Source: Pseudomonadota bacterium (GTDB lineage: Bacteria; Bdellovibrionota_B; Oligoflexia; Silvanigrellales; Silvanigrellaceae). Taken from it: a DNA stretch of 44,645 nt. Numbering within the stretch: the first letter of the stretch is position 1; every line of letters starts with the position of its first letter. Below the pieces are notes generated by a model that was given only the letters and a program-made list of their open reading frames with translations, made no database searches and was not told the origin of the DNA. The position numbers were made by a program, and so were the translations under genes. Below, in pieces: positions 16,166-25,275 of this stretch. Where the stretch lies: positions 1-44,645 of the forward strand of contig RFOM01000029.1 of assembly GCA_009926615.1 (NCBI GenBank), written 5' to 3'.

Positions 16166-17443
16166 TCAGACCGGATTGCGCCACACTCCTTCGAGACGCT
16201 CGGCTCCTGTTGACACGTAAGTCACAGGAACTCCGAGTGTTGTTTCAATACGCTGAACAAATCTTTCCAGTGATTTGTCTAATGTATTTTGTACACCTAT
16301 CACACGTTCCCATCCCGATTCAAATTCCACGACGGGTTCAATGCTCTCCCAAGCCTGAGCCGTCATGGGCCAGCCGGACATGAGTTGTCCTGTGCGTTTG
16401 TCCTTGTATGCAGTGACGAGCCCGACGTGTTCGAGTCCGCACAAAACATCGGATTTCATCAGTGCGAGGCTTGTGTAGCCGTTGACACAACTCATGTAGC
16501 GAAGTGCAACAAGATCGAGCCAGCCGATCCGGCGTGAGCGTCCGGTGGTTGAACCGAACTCGTGTCCGCGCTCACGAATGCTTTCTTCCAGAGCACCTGA
16601 CAATTCGCCGGGGAACGGACCGTGACCGACCCGCGTACTGTAGGCTTTGGCAACGCCGACGATTTCGGTGATCTTGGTGGGCGGCATGCCAATTCCTCCG
16701 GCACACGAACCGGAGACAAGATTGCTGGATGTGACGTAAGGATAGGTGCCGTACGACACATCAAGAAGTCCGCCCTGAGCGCCCTCGATCATGACCCGTG
16801 CACCGTCGTTGAGCCGGTTGTGAACGATCATGGCAACGTCTTTCAGGTAAGGGCGCAGGAACTTCAGTGCTTCAATCAGTTCGGTTATTGTTTCAGGCGT
16901 CAGACCGTCGGCCAGCGGATGTCCGCTGTTTGCGAAGTTTTCAAGAAATCCGCCTGTAATACATTCACCCAAGCGCGGAGCATCGCGCTGGGCACGGCTT
17001 GCATAGGCCGGACCGATTCCGCGGCCGGTGGTGCCGATGGCACTTCCTGTCTGGCTGCGTTCGAATTCGCGTTTCAGATCCTGTGCTTTGTGCGCCGGCA
17101 AGATGGCCGTTGCGCGGAAGTCGATGTGCACACGCTCGGGTGCCAGATCAAAGCCCTGTTCTTTGAGACGCAGAATTTCGTCACGCAGAACCAGCGGATC
17201 GACAACCACTCCGGCGCCGATGGCCACTTCGCACTGCGGATGAAGCACACCCGAGGGGAGGAGATGGGTTACGACTTTGCGTCCGCTGACCCATATGGTG
17301 TGGCCGGCGTTGTTGCCTCCCTGCACACGGCAGACCAAATCGGCGTCCTGAGCCAGCAGGTCGACAAATTTTCCTTTGCCCTCGTCTCCGAACTGTGAGC
17401 CGAGAATACATGTGGCTTTACCCGCTTTGAGCAGTGAACGCAT
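16166..17443 (-). CDS. purA: Adenylosuccinate synthetase
   Basis: A 425-aa GTP-dependent enzyme joining IMP and aspartate to adenylosuccinate, the first committed step to AMP. Conserved elements: SQFGDEGKGKFVD (P-loop with catalytic Asp), GNNAGHTI (catalytic His), GTTGRGIGPAYASRAQRD (IMP-binding), and STTGRSRRIGWLDL near the base-recognition region. Length is normal for the family. The ATG at 17443 is preferred over a frame start at 17470 because AGGAG lies seven bases before it. It is followed by the phosphofructokinase gene on the same strand. Confidence 0.96.
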   Translation of the reverse strand: MRSLLKAGKATCILGSQFGDEGKGKFVDLLAQDADLVCRVQGGNNAGHTIWVSGRKVVTHLLPSGVLHPQCEVAIGAGVVVDPLVLRDEILRLKEQGFDLAPERVHIDFRATAILPAHKAQDLKREFERSQTGSAIGTTGRGIGPAYASRAQRDAPRLGECITGGFLENFANSGHPLADGLTPETITELIEALKFLRPYLKDVAMIVHNRLNDGARVMIEGAQGGLLDVSYGTYPYVTSSNLVSGSCAGGIGMPPTKITEIVGVAKAYSTRVGHGPFPGELSGALEESIRERGHEFGSTTGRSRRIGWLDLVALRYMSCVNGYTSLALMKSDVLCGLEHVGLVTAYKDKRTGQLMSGWPMTAQAWESIEPVVEFESGWERVIGVQNTLDKSLERFVQRIETTLGVPVTYVSTGAERLEGVWRNPV

Positions 17444-17620
17444 AGTTGAACTCCTTTTGGGAAAAAACAAACGCCCGACTGTAACGCACCCTCACTCTGG
17501 GGGCAACCGGTCAGAGCAGGGGAATTTCGGGGTATGCAGGCATTATCCCGTCAGAGGAACATCGTAGGCTTCTTTGCGCACCTGCGTTAAATTGAGAGCG
17601 GCACAAACGGGGATACAGAG

Positions 17621-18382
17621 ATGGAAATGCGGGTCAAAGAATTCACTGTTGCATACGGGTCGGGTGATTTTGAAAACGCCGAACAGCTGGTCGTCGAGGC
17701 TCTGGCGGATCGTCCCGACGATGCCTGCTGGCTGAACCGTCTGGGACTGCTCTATATGGCTCAGGGACAATATTCCGATGCTCTGGCAGCATTTGACAGG
17801 GCGGTCTGCGCCGATCCGCATTTTTTGGAGCCGCTGCTCAACGGAGCGATCGTTCTTTCAGATTTGGGCTTTTACGACGAGGCGACATCCCGCTTTGATG
17901 CGGCGCGTATTCTCGACAACTCAACCCCCTCGCAGGCGGGTTCGATGGGAGCACAGGGCGGTCCGACTCCGCCGGTGGGCCAGCGTCCGGCACAGCTTGG
18001 GGTTGCGGTTTCGCGCACTGCGGCCGAAAAATATCTTGAGCTCAGCGATTCGCTGTTGAGTTTGGGCCTGAACGCACGCGCTCAGGAGGCGGCTGAAGAA
18101 GCCTGCAGATATTATGACCACGCACGCGGACGCCTGCAGCTGGCAAGAACTTTTCTGGCCCAGCAAATGATGGACAAAGCTGTTCTTGAAATCGAAAACG
18201 CGCGCCGGCATGACTCGCGTTTTGTTGAATTGCATGTGTTTACTGCATTGCTGCATCTGGTCCGCAACGATCGCAACAAGGCTCTCGACGCGCTGACCAG
18301 AGCCGAGATGCTTGCAGATACGACCGCACTGGGGCAAGTCTTGAGGACGGCATTTGCGGGGCAGAATTCCGCGCCGTACTGA
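17621..18382 (+). CDS. Tetratricopeptide-repeat protein
   Basis: A 253-aa soluble protein. Residues about 5-110 hold three TPR-like units (WLNRLGLLYMAQGQYSDALAAF, then PLLNGAIVLSDLGFYDEATSRF), and more helical pairs fill residues 130-250 after a Gly/Pro-rich hinge (about 105-125). No signal peptide, so cytoplasmic scaffold or adaptor. The stop lies 11 bases before the dapC-like gene, whose ribosome site overlaps it, so they are co-transcribed; a link to lysine synthesis is otherwise unproven. An internal Met at residue 3 is an alternative start. Confidence 0.8.
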   Translation: MEMRVKEFTVAYGSGDFENAEQLVVEALADRPDDACWLNRLGLLYMAQGQYSDALAAFDRAVCADPHFLEPLLNGAIVLSDLGFYDEATSRFDAARILDNSTPSQAGSMGAQGGPTPPVGQRPAQLGVAVSRTAAEKYLELSDSLLSLGLNARAQEAAEEACRYYDHARGRLQLARTFLAQQMMDKAVLEIENARRHDSRFVELHVFTALLHLVRNDRNKALDALTRAEMLADTTALGQVLRTAFAGQNSAPY

Positions 18383-18393
18383 GGGAGCTCAAC

Positions 18394-19596
18394 GTGTCGT
18401 CTCTGCCTTCCAATTCATGGCTCGATCTTTTACCCAAGTATTCGCTGCTGAGAAATGATGACCGCAAAGCGCGTCTGCGCGCTGCGGGCCGAGAAATTTT
18501 TGATTTCGGAATCGGTGATCCGCAGGAAGAAACACCCGAGTTCATCCGCAAAGCTCTGGCGGACAACATTCCCAAAGTCAGCCAATACCCGTTGTCGCAG
18601 GGTTCAATGGATTTTCGGACGGCATGTGCGGCGTGGTGCAAATCGCGTCTGGGTGTCGGCATCAATCCTGCGAACCAGATTATTTCGAGCAACGGAAGCA
18701 AAGAAGCAATTTTTCATATTCCGCACGTGCTTCTCAACAGCGGCAGTCAGCGGCGGATTGTTGCATTTCCGGATCCCGGTTTTCCTGTTTACCGCAGCTC
18801 GACTTTGCTTTCAGGCGGCGTGCCCTATCAGTACACGCTCAGGCCCGAAAATAATTACGTCTTTGAACCGGAATCCCTGCCCAAGGATATTCTTCCGCAG
18901 GTTGCCGCCGTTTGGATTTCTTATCCGCACAATCCGACCGGAGCATTGCTGCCCCGTGCAAATGCAGAAAAAATATACAGGTGGGCACTGGAAAATAATA
19001 TCGTTCTTCTTTCCGACGAATGCTACGTGGATATGTATTTTCCTTCCACCGAAAAGCCTGTTTCGCTGCTTGAAACCGGCGAGAGTGAATCGTTCAGAAA
19101 TTTGGTTGCATTTTTCAGTCTGAGCAAACGTTCGGGCATGACAGGCTACCGTTCCGGATTTGTCGCAGGAGACGAGCGGATTGTGGGAGCATTCGCGAAA
19201 TACAGACCCAACGTCGGTGTCGGGACTCCTGAGTTTGTCCAACGGGCTGCGATCGCGGCTTGGGGAGACGACCGGCATGTTGCAGAACGCAACAAAATCT
19301 TTGCAGAGAAAAGAAAAGTTGTTGATGCGTTTCTGGCTTCACAGAATTTTACGGTGCTTCCGTCAACTGCAACTTTTTATGTCTGGATTAAAGCTCCGGC
19401 AGGTTTTGGGTCCGGCGAGGAGTATTGCGAGGCACTTGCCACTGCAACAGGCATTGTGGCGACCCCCGGCGATGCTCTGGGTGACAGTTCCAAAGACTGG
19501 TTCCGTTTGGCTCTCGTTCCGACCCTGCCGAAGATTGAGCAATGTGTCGGCCTGTGGCACAACGCAATCCAAGCCGGCCTGCTCAGAAAAGGATGA
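18394..19596 (+). CDS. dapC: Class I/II aminotransferase, probable succinyl-diaminopimelate aminotransferase
   Basis: A 400-aa PLP-dependent fold-type I aminotransferase. FGIGDPQEETPEFI near the N terminus, ISYPHNPTGALLP (PLP and substrate contacts), SDECYVDMYF and SLSKRSGMTGYRSGF (Schiff-base Lys) are all present. Placement directly before dapD suggests it is DapC, converting N-succinyl-2-amino-6-oxopimelate to N-succinyl-diaminopimelate, with the caveat that close relatives use other amino acids. The start is GTG 18394 with GAGGGAG upstream, which overlaps the preceding stop. dapD begins seven bases after the stop. Confidence 0.85.
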   Translation: MSSLPSNSWLDLLPKYSLLRNDDRKARLRAAGREIFDFGIGDPQEETPEFIRKALADNIPKVSQYPLSQGSMDFRTACAAWCKSRLGVGINPANQIISSNGSKEAIFHIPHVLLNSGSQRRIVAFPDPGFPVYRSSTLLSGGVPYQYTLRPENNYVFEPESLPKDILPQVAAVWISYPHNPTGALLPRANAEKIYRWALENNIVLLSDECYVDMYFPSTEKPVSLLETGESESFRNLVAFFSLSKRSGMTGYRSGFVAGDERIVGAFAKYRPNVGVGTPEFVQRAAIAAWGDDRHVAERNKIFAEKRKVVDAFLASQNFTVLPSTATFYVWIKAPAGFGSGEEYCEALATATGIVATPGDALGDSSKDWFRLALVPTLPKIEQCVGLWHNAIQAGLLRKG

Positions 19597-19602
19597 ATTC
19601 GG

Positions 19603-20538
19603 ATGGTTCAGACACTTACTCCTGAAAAGATGAATGAATGGAAACAGAACGTCGCATCAGCGTGGAATGATCCCGAGCAGCTGAAGAATCCGAAAGTCCA
19701 GCAGACACTTATTGGAATCATTCGGGCGCTCGAACACGGCGCTCTGAGAGTTCTTACCCCGCTGGGAACAGAGGCCACACACACTCATTCGCCGATGGTC
19801 GGTGATCTGCGGGCATGGGATGTCCATGCGTGGGTCAAACAGGCAGTGCTGTTGACTTTGCGCTGGCGCAGTCCGCGCATGTCGACCGGTGTAGCCGCCT
19901 ACGCGGGCGAGCAGTCGGTTTCTCAGGGACGCATTCACGGCGACACACTCGTGTTTCACGACAAGCTCGACACCCGTTCGGACCATGCAGAAATGCGCGT
20001 GCGGGTTGTTCCCCCCGGAGTGATCCGTGAGGGTGCGTACGCTGCCCCCGGTTCGATCATCATGCCGGGTTACGTCAACATCGGCGCTTACGTCGGTGCA
20101 GGCACAATGGTCGACACATGGGCCACCGTCGGCTCCTGCGCACAGATCGGCTCAAACGTTCATTTGGCCGGCGGAGTCGGAATCGGCGGAGTGCTTGAAC
20201 CGGCCAACGCGCGTCCGGTCATTGTCGGCGACAATGCATTCGTCGGCAGCCGTGCGATTGTTGTTGAAGGAGCTGTGGTCAGTTCCGGTGCTGTGCTGGG
20301 AGCAAACGTCTGCATTACCGCAACAACACCCATATTCGACGTTACGTCTGCAGAACGCATTGAATACCGAGGCTACGTTCCCGCCAACGCGGTTGTTGCC
20401 CCCGGAACACGGCTGAAGTCCTTCCCCGGCGGTGATGTTCAATTGCAGTGCGCTTATATTATCGCGTGGCGCAACGAGAGAACGGACGCCAAAATCAGTC
20501 TGAACGATGTTCTCCGCGAAACCGGAATAGCCGTTTAA
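19603..20538 (+). CDS. dapD: 2,3,4,5-tetrahydropyridine-2,6-dicarboxylate N-succinyltransferase
   Basis: A 311-aa trimeric enzyme that succinylates tetrahydrodipicolinate in the succinylase route to diaminopimelate and lysine. An N-terminal helical domain (about 1-130) is followed by hexapeptide repeats forming a left-handed beta helix: PPGVIREGAYAAPGSIIMPG, then GAGTMVDTWATVGSCAQIG, GGVGIGGVLEP and VIVGDNAFVGSRAIVVEG. It follows the dapC-like gene closely with AAGGA as ribosome site, so the two consecutive steps flanking the succinylated intermediate are encoded together. It converges on the UbiB-type gene with a 10-base gap. Confidence 0.94.
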   Translation: MVQTLTPEKMNEWKQNVASAWNDPEQLKNPKVQQTLIGIIRALEHGALRVLTPLGTEATHTHSPMVGDLRAWDVHAWVKQAVLLTLRWRSPRMSTGVAAYAGEQSVSQGRIHGDTLVFHDKLDTRSDHAEMRVRVVPPGVIREGAYAAPGSIIMPGYVNIGAYVGAGTMVDTWATVGSCAQIGSNVHLAGGVGIGGVLEPANARPVIVGDNAFVGSRAIVVEGAVVSSGAVLGANVCITATTPIFDVTSAERIEYRGYVPANAVVAPGTRLKSFPGGDVQLQCAYIIAWRNERTDAKISLNDVLRETGIAV

Positions 20539-20548
20539 TTCATGAGTC

Positions 20549-21859
20549 TCAGGACCGGCCGATGCGTGACAGGATCACTTCGCGCGCCCTGACCGTCGGT
20601 CCCAAACTTTCCATCAGCATTTGAGTTCCCAGTATCCGCCGGTTCAGAAACATCAGTTCGGCCGGCGGAGGTCTGAGCGCTGTGGCTTTGGCGAAGGCAA
20701 ATATTTTGTCTCTCAGGCGGCGTGTCAGCTGGCAATCGTTCCACGAAAAAACATTGTGAACAAAAGGCTCACAGGTAATGGCCATCATCTGGACAAACGA
20801 ATCACGTGCATCGCTGTTGTCTGAACTGATGATGAGTCCCATGCGCACGGCCACATCGATAATCTCGTCCTTTGTTCCAAAAATGCAGGATTCCGAAAGA
20901 TCGCGGTAGTTGCTTCTCAGGGTCGGACTCAGCTCCTCGGTGGCACCGAAATCAAGCAGACAAAGTTTCCCTTCCGGAGTCACAAGAAAATTTCCCGGAT
21001 TCGGATCCGACTGAATGAATCCGTTTTCGAAAATTTCAAAGAACAGCAGGTCGAGCATGATGCGGCCGATATTGTCGCGGGTTGCAGCCATATGTGCGGG
21101 AACGTCGGGCGCGCTGTTTGCCGTCATCCAGTCTTTCAGGTTAACGCCTTCAATCCAGCTGCTCACCAGAATATTTTCGTTCGACAGCTGATCGATGATT
21201 TCGGGAATGACGATGTCGGACGAGTTCTCGAAGCGTTTGGCGTACAGCTGATAAAATTTCTTCTCCTGAAGAAAATTGAGCTCCTGCAAAAAAAGAGTTT
21301 CCACGCGTTCGAATATTTCATCGAGATTGGCCTTGGCAGGAAGAATATTGGCAAGCAGAAGGACCTTGCGCATGTTTTCGAGGTCGGAACGGACGCTGTG
21401 TTCGAGTCCCGGATAACGGATCTTGACAGCCACTCTCCGGCCGTCCGTCAGAACAGCACGATGAACCTGTCCGATGCTCGCAGCGTGAATTGCATTTTCT
21501 TCGATTTCAGCAAAAGGCCACGAGCCGCCGAGAGCGTCCTCAATGACCGGCCTGATTTCATTCCATGGACGGGCACTGGCTGACGATTGGAGTCTGGAGA
21601 GAGCATCCCGCCAAGCTTTGGGAATCACCGACTCGTCGGCGAGACTGAGCATCTGACCGACCTTCATGGCTGCACCTTTCAGGTCATCAAGGCCCTGAGC
21701 GAGTCTGAGTGCGGCTGCACTTTCGAGAATGCCTTCGGCCGGAGTTCCGGCCAGTGTTCGCTTGAGTTTTTCCCCGCCGGCGCGAACGGCCGTGCTCCCC
21801 AGCGTTCTGAGAAGCGAAAGAGCCCGTTTGCGCGCCTGAGAGTCTTTGTGCTCAGTCAT
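20549..21859 (-). CDS. ABC1/UbiB-family atypical kinase
   Basis: A 436-aa member of the ABC1/ADCK/UbiB protein-kinase-like family. Signature elements: LKGAAMKVGQMLSL (the KxGQ motif that replaces part of the substrate cleft), AASIGQVHRAVL (Ala-rich nucleotide loop), VAVKI (Lys), QSDPNPGNFLV (catalytic loop) and LLDFGATEEL (metal-binding DFG). There are no C-terminal membrane segments, unlike E. coli UbiB, so it may be a soluble relative. Such proteins support ubiquinone or other isoprenoid-lipid metabolism. It lies 9 bases downstream of the STAS gene on the same strand, probably co-transcribed; the functional reason is unclear. Confidence 0.88.
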   Translation of the reverse strand: MTEHKDSQARKRALSLLRTLGSTAVRAGGEKLKRTLAGTPAEGILESAAALRLAQGLDDLKGAAMKVGQMLSLADESVIPKAWRDALSRLQSSASARPWNEIRPVIEDALGGSWPFAEIEENAIHAASIGQVHRAVLTDGRRVAVKIRYPGLEHSVRSDLENMRKVLLLANILPAKANLDEIFERVETLFLQELNFLQEKKFYQLYAKRFENSSDIVIPEIIDQLSNENILVSSWIEGVNLKDWMTANSAPDVPAHMAATRDNIGRIMLDLLFFEIFENGFIQSDPNPGNFLVTPEGKLCLLDFGATEELSPTLRSNYRDLSESCIFGTKDEIIDVAVRMGLIISSDNSDARDSFVQMMAITCEPFVHNVFSWNDCQLTRRLRDKIFAFAKATALRPPPAELMFLNRRILGTQMLMESLGPTVRAREVILSRIGRS

Positions 21860-21868
21860 GCTGCAGCG

Positions 21869-22174
21869 TTATTCGACAGAAAATAGTTTTTCAAAACGCA
21901 GAGCTTTCATTCCGTTCAAAACGTCGGGCACAGCGTTTTGTATTGTGACGTTCTTTTTCAGAACCATCGGTGACAAACGAAAGTTCACCAGTGCACCATA
22001 ACCCAGCGAGCTTTCCACTCGGCAGGTTCCGAGATTCAAAATAATCTTGTTCTGCGATTTGCCGCGGCACAGTGTCGTCATTCGGGATGGCAGGCTGCTT
22101 GCGGAACTGTCGTCCAGTTGTCCGTCCAGAGAGATGACAAGAGCTTCGGCAGTTTCTTCAAAGTGCACGTTCAT
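21869..22174 (-). CDS. STAS-domain anti-sigma-factor antagonist
   Basis: A 101-aa single STAS domain. Alternating strands and helices match SpoIIAA/RsbV: VISLDGQLDDSSASSLPSR, IILNLGTCRVESSLGYGAL. Ser55 (in VESSLG) sits where SpoIIAA has its regulatory phospho-Ser, although the usual preceding Asp is Glu here. It would be phosphorylated by a GHKL kinase and dephosphorylated by a PP2C enzyme. A GHKL gene lies at 23146-24084 and a PP2C domain in the giant protein at 29.8-35 kb. Start ATG with GGGAG upstream; 9 bases before the UbiB-type gene. Confidence 0.85.
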   Translation of the reverse strand: MNVHFEETAEALVISLDGQLDDSSASSLPSRMTTLCRGKSQNKIILNLGTCRVESSLGYGALVNFRLSPMVLKKNVTIQNAVPDVLNGMKALRFEKLFSVE

Positions 22175-22327
22175 TCGTAAATCTCCCGAAAAAGTCTTCC
22201 GTTACCATTCAACCCTTTGCATCCGGCAGCGTCAAGAGCGCGCAACGTGAAGGATTGCGTGCATCTTATGATTTGTGTCACCATGAGAAGCGGCAGAATC
22301 TGCAGTATGTCGTTTGGAGCAGGCTTT

Positions 22328-23095
22328 ATGAAAATTCAGTTGCGGACTTTTTTTAAGTCATTTCTTTTCATTTGCTCAGCTTCTTTCTTCACAGGATGTA
22401 TGTCGACCGGAGTCCGCTCGTCAGGTTCCGAACTTCCTCAGGCGGCGACCTCTTTCGGCGACGGTGAGCTTAAGGTGAAGATTGACCACAATTGCGGGTC
22501 GCGGTGTGAGTCATTGTCTGCAAAGTTTGAGAACCTGACAGACACTCCCATTGAAGTGCTGGTGGGGCAGTCAAAGCTCAAACGCGGTGCTTCAAAATAC
22601 GAGCTCAGGAGGGTTGGCAAAGAACGGGGCAATGTTCTGGTTCCTCCGCGTTCGAGTGTGTCTGCGGAATTCGCTCCTTATTCAACCGCAGACAAGCGGA
22701 GGATGAGTTACGTTGTGCCGAAGGCGGTCTGGTGTTCGGTCAAAATCGATCCGGCATGCAAAAAGACGCTCGAGCCCGACGCCCAGTGTGCAGGTTATGC
22801 GCGGGGCTACTTTACGGTTTATCGCGAGGCTGAAGGCTGGGTTATTTTGAATTTCAGCTACCGGAGCGGCGGCAGGGTTGCGATGATCGAGAGCCCTTCG
22901 CCGCAAACCGAGAATTTTCTCGGTCCTGCGGAAACACCGCGCGAGGATGATCGCGCTCCGGCGTTTTTTCGTGAACCCGACGAAATGGTGTTCTACAAAA
23001 TGGAATGCAACGACAAGTGCCGCTGCAAGAATTTGACCAAGCCGCGTTCCAACTCCGAAGACGGATTCAAGCCGGTTGTCGAACCTCTTCCCTGA
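22328..23095 (+). CDS. Cys-rich lipoprotein of unknown function
   Basis: A 255-aa predicted lipoprotein: the signal KSFLFICSASFFTGC gives Cys24 in a lipobox. The mature part has Cys pairs (NCGSRC, CSVKIDPACKKTL, and a C-terminal CNDKCRCKN cluster) suggesting disulfides outside the cytoplasm, and strand-rich sequence. The start is taken at 22328, where GGAG precedes ATG; the longer frame from 22217 would place 37 non-signal residues in front. Divergent from the STAS gene. No domain recognised. Confidence 0.72.
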   Translation: MKIQLRTFFKSFLFICSASFFTGCMSTGVRSSGSELPQAATSFGDGELKVKIDHNCGSRCESLSAKFENLTDTPIEVLVGQSKLKRGASKYELRRVGKERGNVLVPPRSSVSAEFAPYSTADKRRMSYVVPKAVWCSVKIDPACKKTLEPDAQCAGYARGYFTVYREAEGWVILNFSYRSGGRVAMIESPSPQTENFLGPAETPREDDRAPAFFREPDEMVFYKMECNDKCRCKNLTKPRSNSEDGFKPVVEPLP

Positions 23096-23108
23096 AGATT
23101 TATAAATG

Positions 23109-23144
23109 TCCGGGTTTTCCTGCGTCGGCTGTTCTTCGGCCGGA
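23109..23144. terminator. Possible bidirectional terminator between convergent genes
   Basis: TCCGG (23109-23113) and CCGGA (23140-23144), extended by flanking AAAT/ATTT pairing, in the 50-base gap between the lipoprotein and GHKL genes. The loop is long, so support is modest. Confidence 0.35.
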
Positions 23145-23145
23145 T

Positions 23146-24084
23146 TTAAATTGAAAAATAATGGAACGACCGCGGCCGCGAGTCGAAGTCTTTGAGCCGG
23201 CGTTCAAAGCGGAGCAGACAAATCACTTCAGTCATCAGGTCCGTATTGACGTTGACCACAAACTGATGCAGCCGCTCGAAAACGAACTTAATACCCAGAC
23301 CGCCGCTCTTGCGTCCGTCAACGTCACCCAAATCAAGGGTGGTGTCGAGGTACTGCAGAATCGTTTCCTTTTTGAGGCGCCCGAAACGATCGGTGACCGA
23401 CAGTCCGAATTGTTCGCCGTCGAAGGCCCATTTGACTGTAACCTGATCGGTCAGATTCAGTGAAAATTCGGTGCGGTGAGGCTGGCCTTTGTAACGGTGA
23501 TTTGCATCGAAGACGGCATTGAGAATGAGTTCGTCCATCATTTCCGAAATGCGCCTTGAATACTCGTTGAAGCGGTTGTTTTCGATATGTCCGCCAAGGT
23601 AGCTTACATAGTCGCCGACACGCTGAATGGCGTTCATTTTGTCTTCGTGATTGGCAATGTCCTGTCTGAAAATATCACAGGAGCCTTTGATGTACTTTTC
23701 GAGTCCGAAAAGGTCACAGGTCTGGAACTTGCGGATGATGGTCTGCAGGTCGCGCGGTTCAAATTCGTTGTTGTTGGACGCGACAAAGCACTGAACCGGC
23801 AGACAGTCCCGCAAATTGGAAGGGAGATGTCCGATGGGTGAGCGGATGGTTAGGATGATAAGACAATTGGGATAGGTCTGACTGAACTTTTCAACCAGAT
23901 CGCTGTGGGATTCATCTGTAATCAGAAGGCTGCGCCGAAAAGAAATTCCGGGCTCGCTCATGCGCTCAAAAATATCATCTTCCGTGTCACACTCGGTCAG
24001 CGAAATTCCCGATGAGCGGATAACCGCACTCAGGTCATGCTTGTTGGCTTTGGTCACATCAGGAAGAAAAAGCAAAGCGCGCAT
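23146..24084 (-). CDS. Receiver-like domain plus GHKL (RsbW-type) ATPase
   Basis: A 312-aa two-part protein. Residues 1-125 look like a degenerate receiver domain (strand-helix pattern, LLITDES with Asp57 near the phospho-acceptor position). Residues 150-300 form an HATPase_c_2 module: N-box MMDELILNAVFDA (E185, N189), G1 VTDRFGR (D232), G2 GGLGIKF (261-267). Such modules act as anti-sigma/serine kinases in partner switching. With the nearby STAS protein and the distant PP2C domain, a complete switch is plausible; its output is unknown. It reads toward a convergent lipoprotein gene; a terminator lies just upstream of its start. Confidence 0.8.
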   Translation of the reverse strand: MRALLFLPDVTKANKHDLSAVIRSSGISLTECDTEDDIFERMSEPGISFRRSLLITDESHSDLVEKFSQTYPNCLIILTIRSPIGHLPSNLRDCLPVQCFVASNNNEFEPRDLQTIIRKFQTCDLFGLEKYIKGSCDIFRQDIANHEDKMNAIQRVGDYVSYLGGHIENNRFNEYSRRISEMMDELILNAVFDANHRYKGQPHRTEFSLNLTDQVTVKWAFDGEQFGLSVTDRFGRLKKETILQYLDTTLDLGDVDGRKSGGLGIKFVFERLHQFVVNVNTDLMTEVICLLRFERRLKDFDSRPRSFHYFSI

Positions 24085-24096
24085 CTGTCAGCCCCC

Positions 24097-24133
24097 GTAA
24101 AACAAAACCGCCGCCTTTTTTTGCCGGCGGCGG
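24097..24133 (-). terminator. Rho-independent terminator after the metalloprotease gene
   Basis: A perfect 8-bp GC stem (24108-24115 with 24126-24133) followed on the minus strand by TTTTGTTTT. It lies between the metalloprotease stop (24175) and the GHKL start (24084), separating the two transcripts. Confidence 0.8.
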
Positions 24134-24174
24134 CTCTACGAAGTCATTCTCGATGAAAGAAAAATAAATTTCAA

Positions 24175-25062
24175 TCAGAGGCGTGAACGAAACCAGCAGC
24201 TTGGACGTGTGCCGTACGATTTTCCGTCAAGCTCCGTGCATGTATATTTTGCCGACTCCTTTTCAGCATCAAGACTGTTGCGGCCGCCGGACGCTTTTTT
24301 GCCCGGAATCAGCATCGCATCAAAAGGCTTGTTGCAAAGGGCAGCCTGAAAATAAGTATCCAGACGGCACTGTGCGGCAGGATGGTTGTCGTTGGTGCGG
24401 ACGACAGTTTTGGAATCGGGAGTGTCAAATTTCGGTTCTCCCGAATTACCAAGCTTTGAGAGAAGTGTCGCCAAAGACAAACCGGCTGCAGAGGTCCGGT
24501 AGCACAGGTCTCTGTCGGCTTGTTCCGTGTGAGCTTCGTCGCACTTGCTCTTTTCGAATTCACCGACGCTTGTTCTGAACTTGGCGTTTACGTCACTCTG
24601 TTTTCCCCAGACGCGGCGGGCGCAGGCGTGGGTTGCGAAATAGTCCGATTGACCTTCGTTGGCAGCCCAAGACTGGCCTTTGAATGCGAAACCGGCGAAG
24701 TGGTGACCCAGCTCATGGCACACAACCATGGCAAAGCCGTCCGGAGTGACTTCGTCACGGCGGGCAAGACCGCCATACATGTTGATGATCCAGTTTTTAC
24801 CCATCTGCTGCGCGGACGCGTTGACAGTGGAGTTCGTCCACATTGCGTTCACCTTGAGGGTTGCACCCTGAGCAGCCGCCGGTTCGCGGTAAAGAGAGAT
24901 TACGCCTTCGATGATGTCCTTGAATTCCTGCTCGGTCATGTTGGCGACCATCTCCAGATTGTCTTCCAGATGAAGATCGTTGGGCGGGAGAATCGATCCG
25001 AAGGCTGTGAAAGAAACTGCAATTGAGAGTGCTGTTGCTGCAAAACGTGCCGAGCGGATCAT
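24175..25062 (-). CDS. Secreted zinc metalloprotease-like protein (HExxH)
   Basis: A 295-aa protein with an N-terminal signal peptide (ARFAATALSIAVSFTAFGS). The central VVCHELGHHFAG gives the two zinc His and catalytic Glu. NEGQSDYFATHAC, about 20 residues on, supplies the likely third ligand (Glu) in the gluzincin style. Six or more Cys in the C-terminal half suggest disulfides, fitting a periplasmic or secreted enzyme. The start at 25062 has GGAGG five bases upstream; the longer frame from 25110 would mask the signal. It ends before a strong terminator. Substrate unknown; secreted proteases of this kind are common in predatory and soil bacteria. Confidence 0.82.
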   Translation of the reverse strand: MIRSARFAATALSIAVSFTAFGSILPPNDLHLEDNLEMVANMTEQEFKDIIEGVISLYREPAAAQGATLKVNAMWTNSTVNASAQQMGKNWIINMYGGLARRDEVTPDGFAMVVCHELGHHFAGFAFKGQSWAANEGQSDYFATHACARRVWGKQSDVNAKFRTSVGEFEKSKCDEAHTEQADRDLCYRTSAAGLSLATLLSKLGNSGEPKFDTPDSKTVVRTNDNHPAAQCRLDTYFQAALCNKPFDAMLIPGKKASGGRNSLDAEKESAKYTCTELDGKSYGTRPSCWFRSRL

Positions 25063-25275
25063 GGTAGCCTCCGAGGAAAAAAAGTTTTCGATTGGCTCGT
25101 CAACCAACATGCCCCTGCAGGCGGGGGGAGGTAAATCAGTGAGAGTTGGAAATTTGACCTTTGCCCGAACCGTCTAAACTTTCGACATGCCTTGAACTTG
25201 TGGATTGTTCTTGTCGGATGCAACAAAGATTGAATTTTGGGTAAGTTATGTTTTATTGTTTTACCAATTTGATTT

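Noticed and set aside
16622..17398. 258-aa frame opposite purA
   Set aside because: Shadow of purA; no independent domain or start signal.
18455..19123. 222-aa frame inside the dapC-like gene
   Set aside because: Out-of-frame shadow; Cys/Arg/Phe-rich and without domain character.
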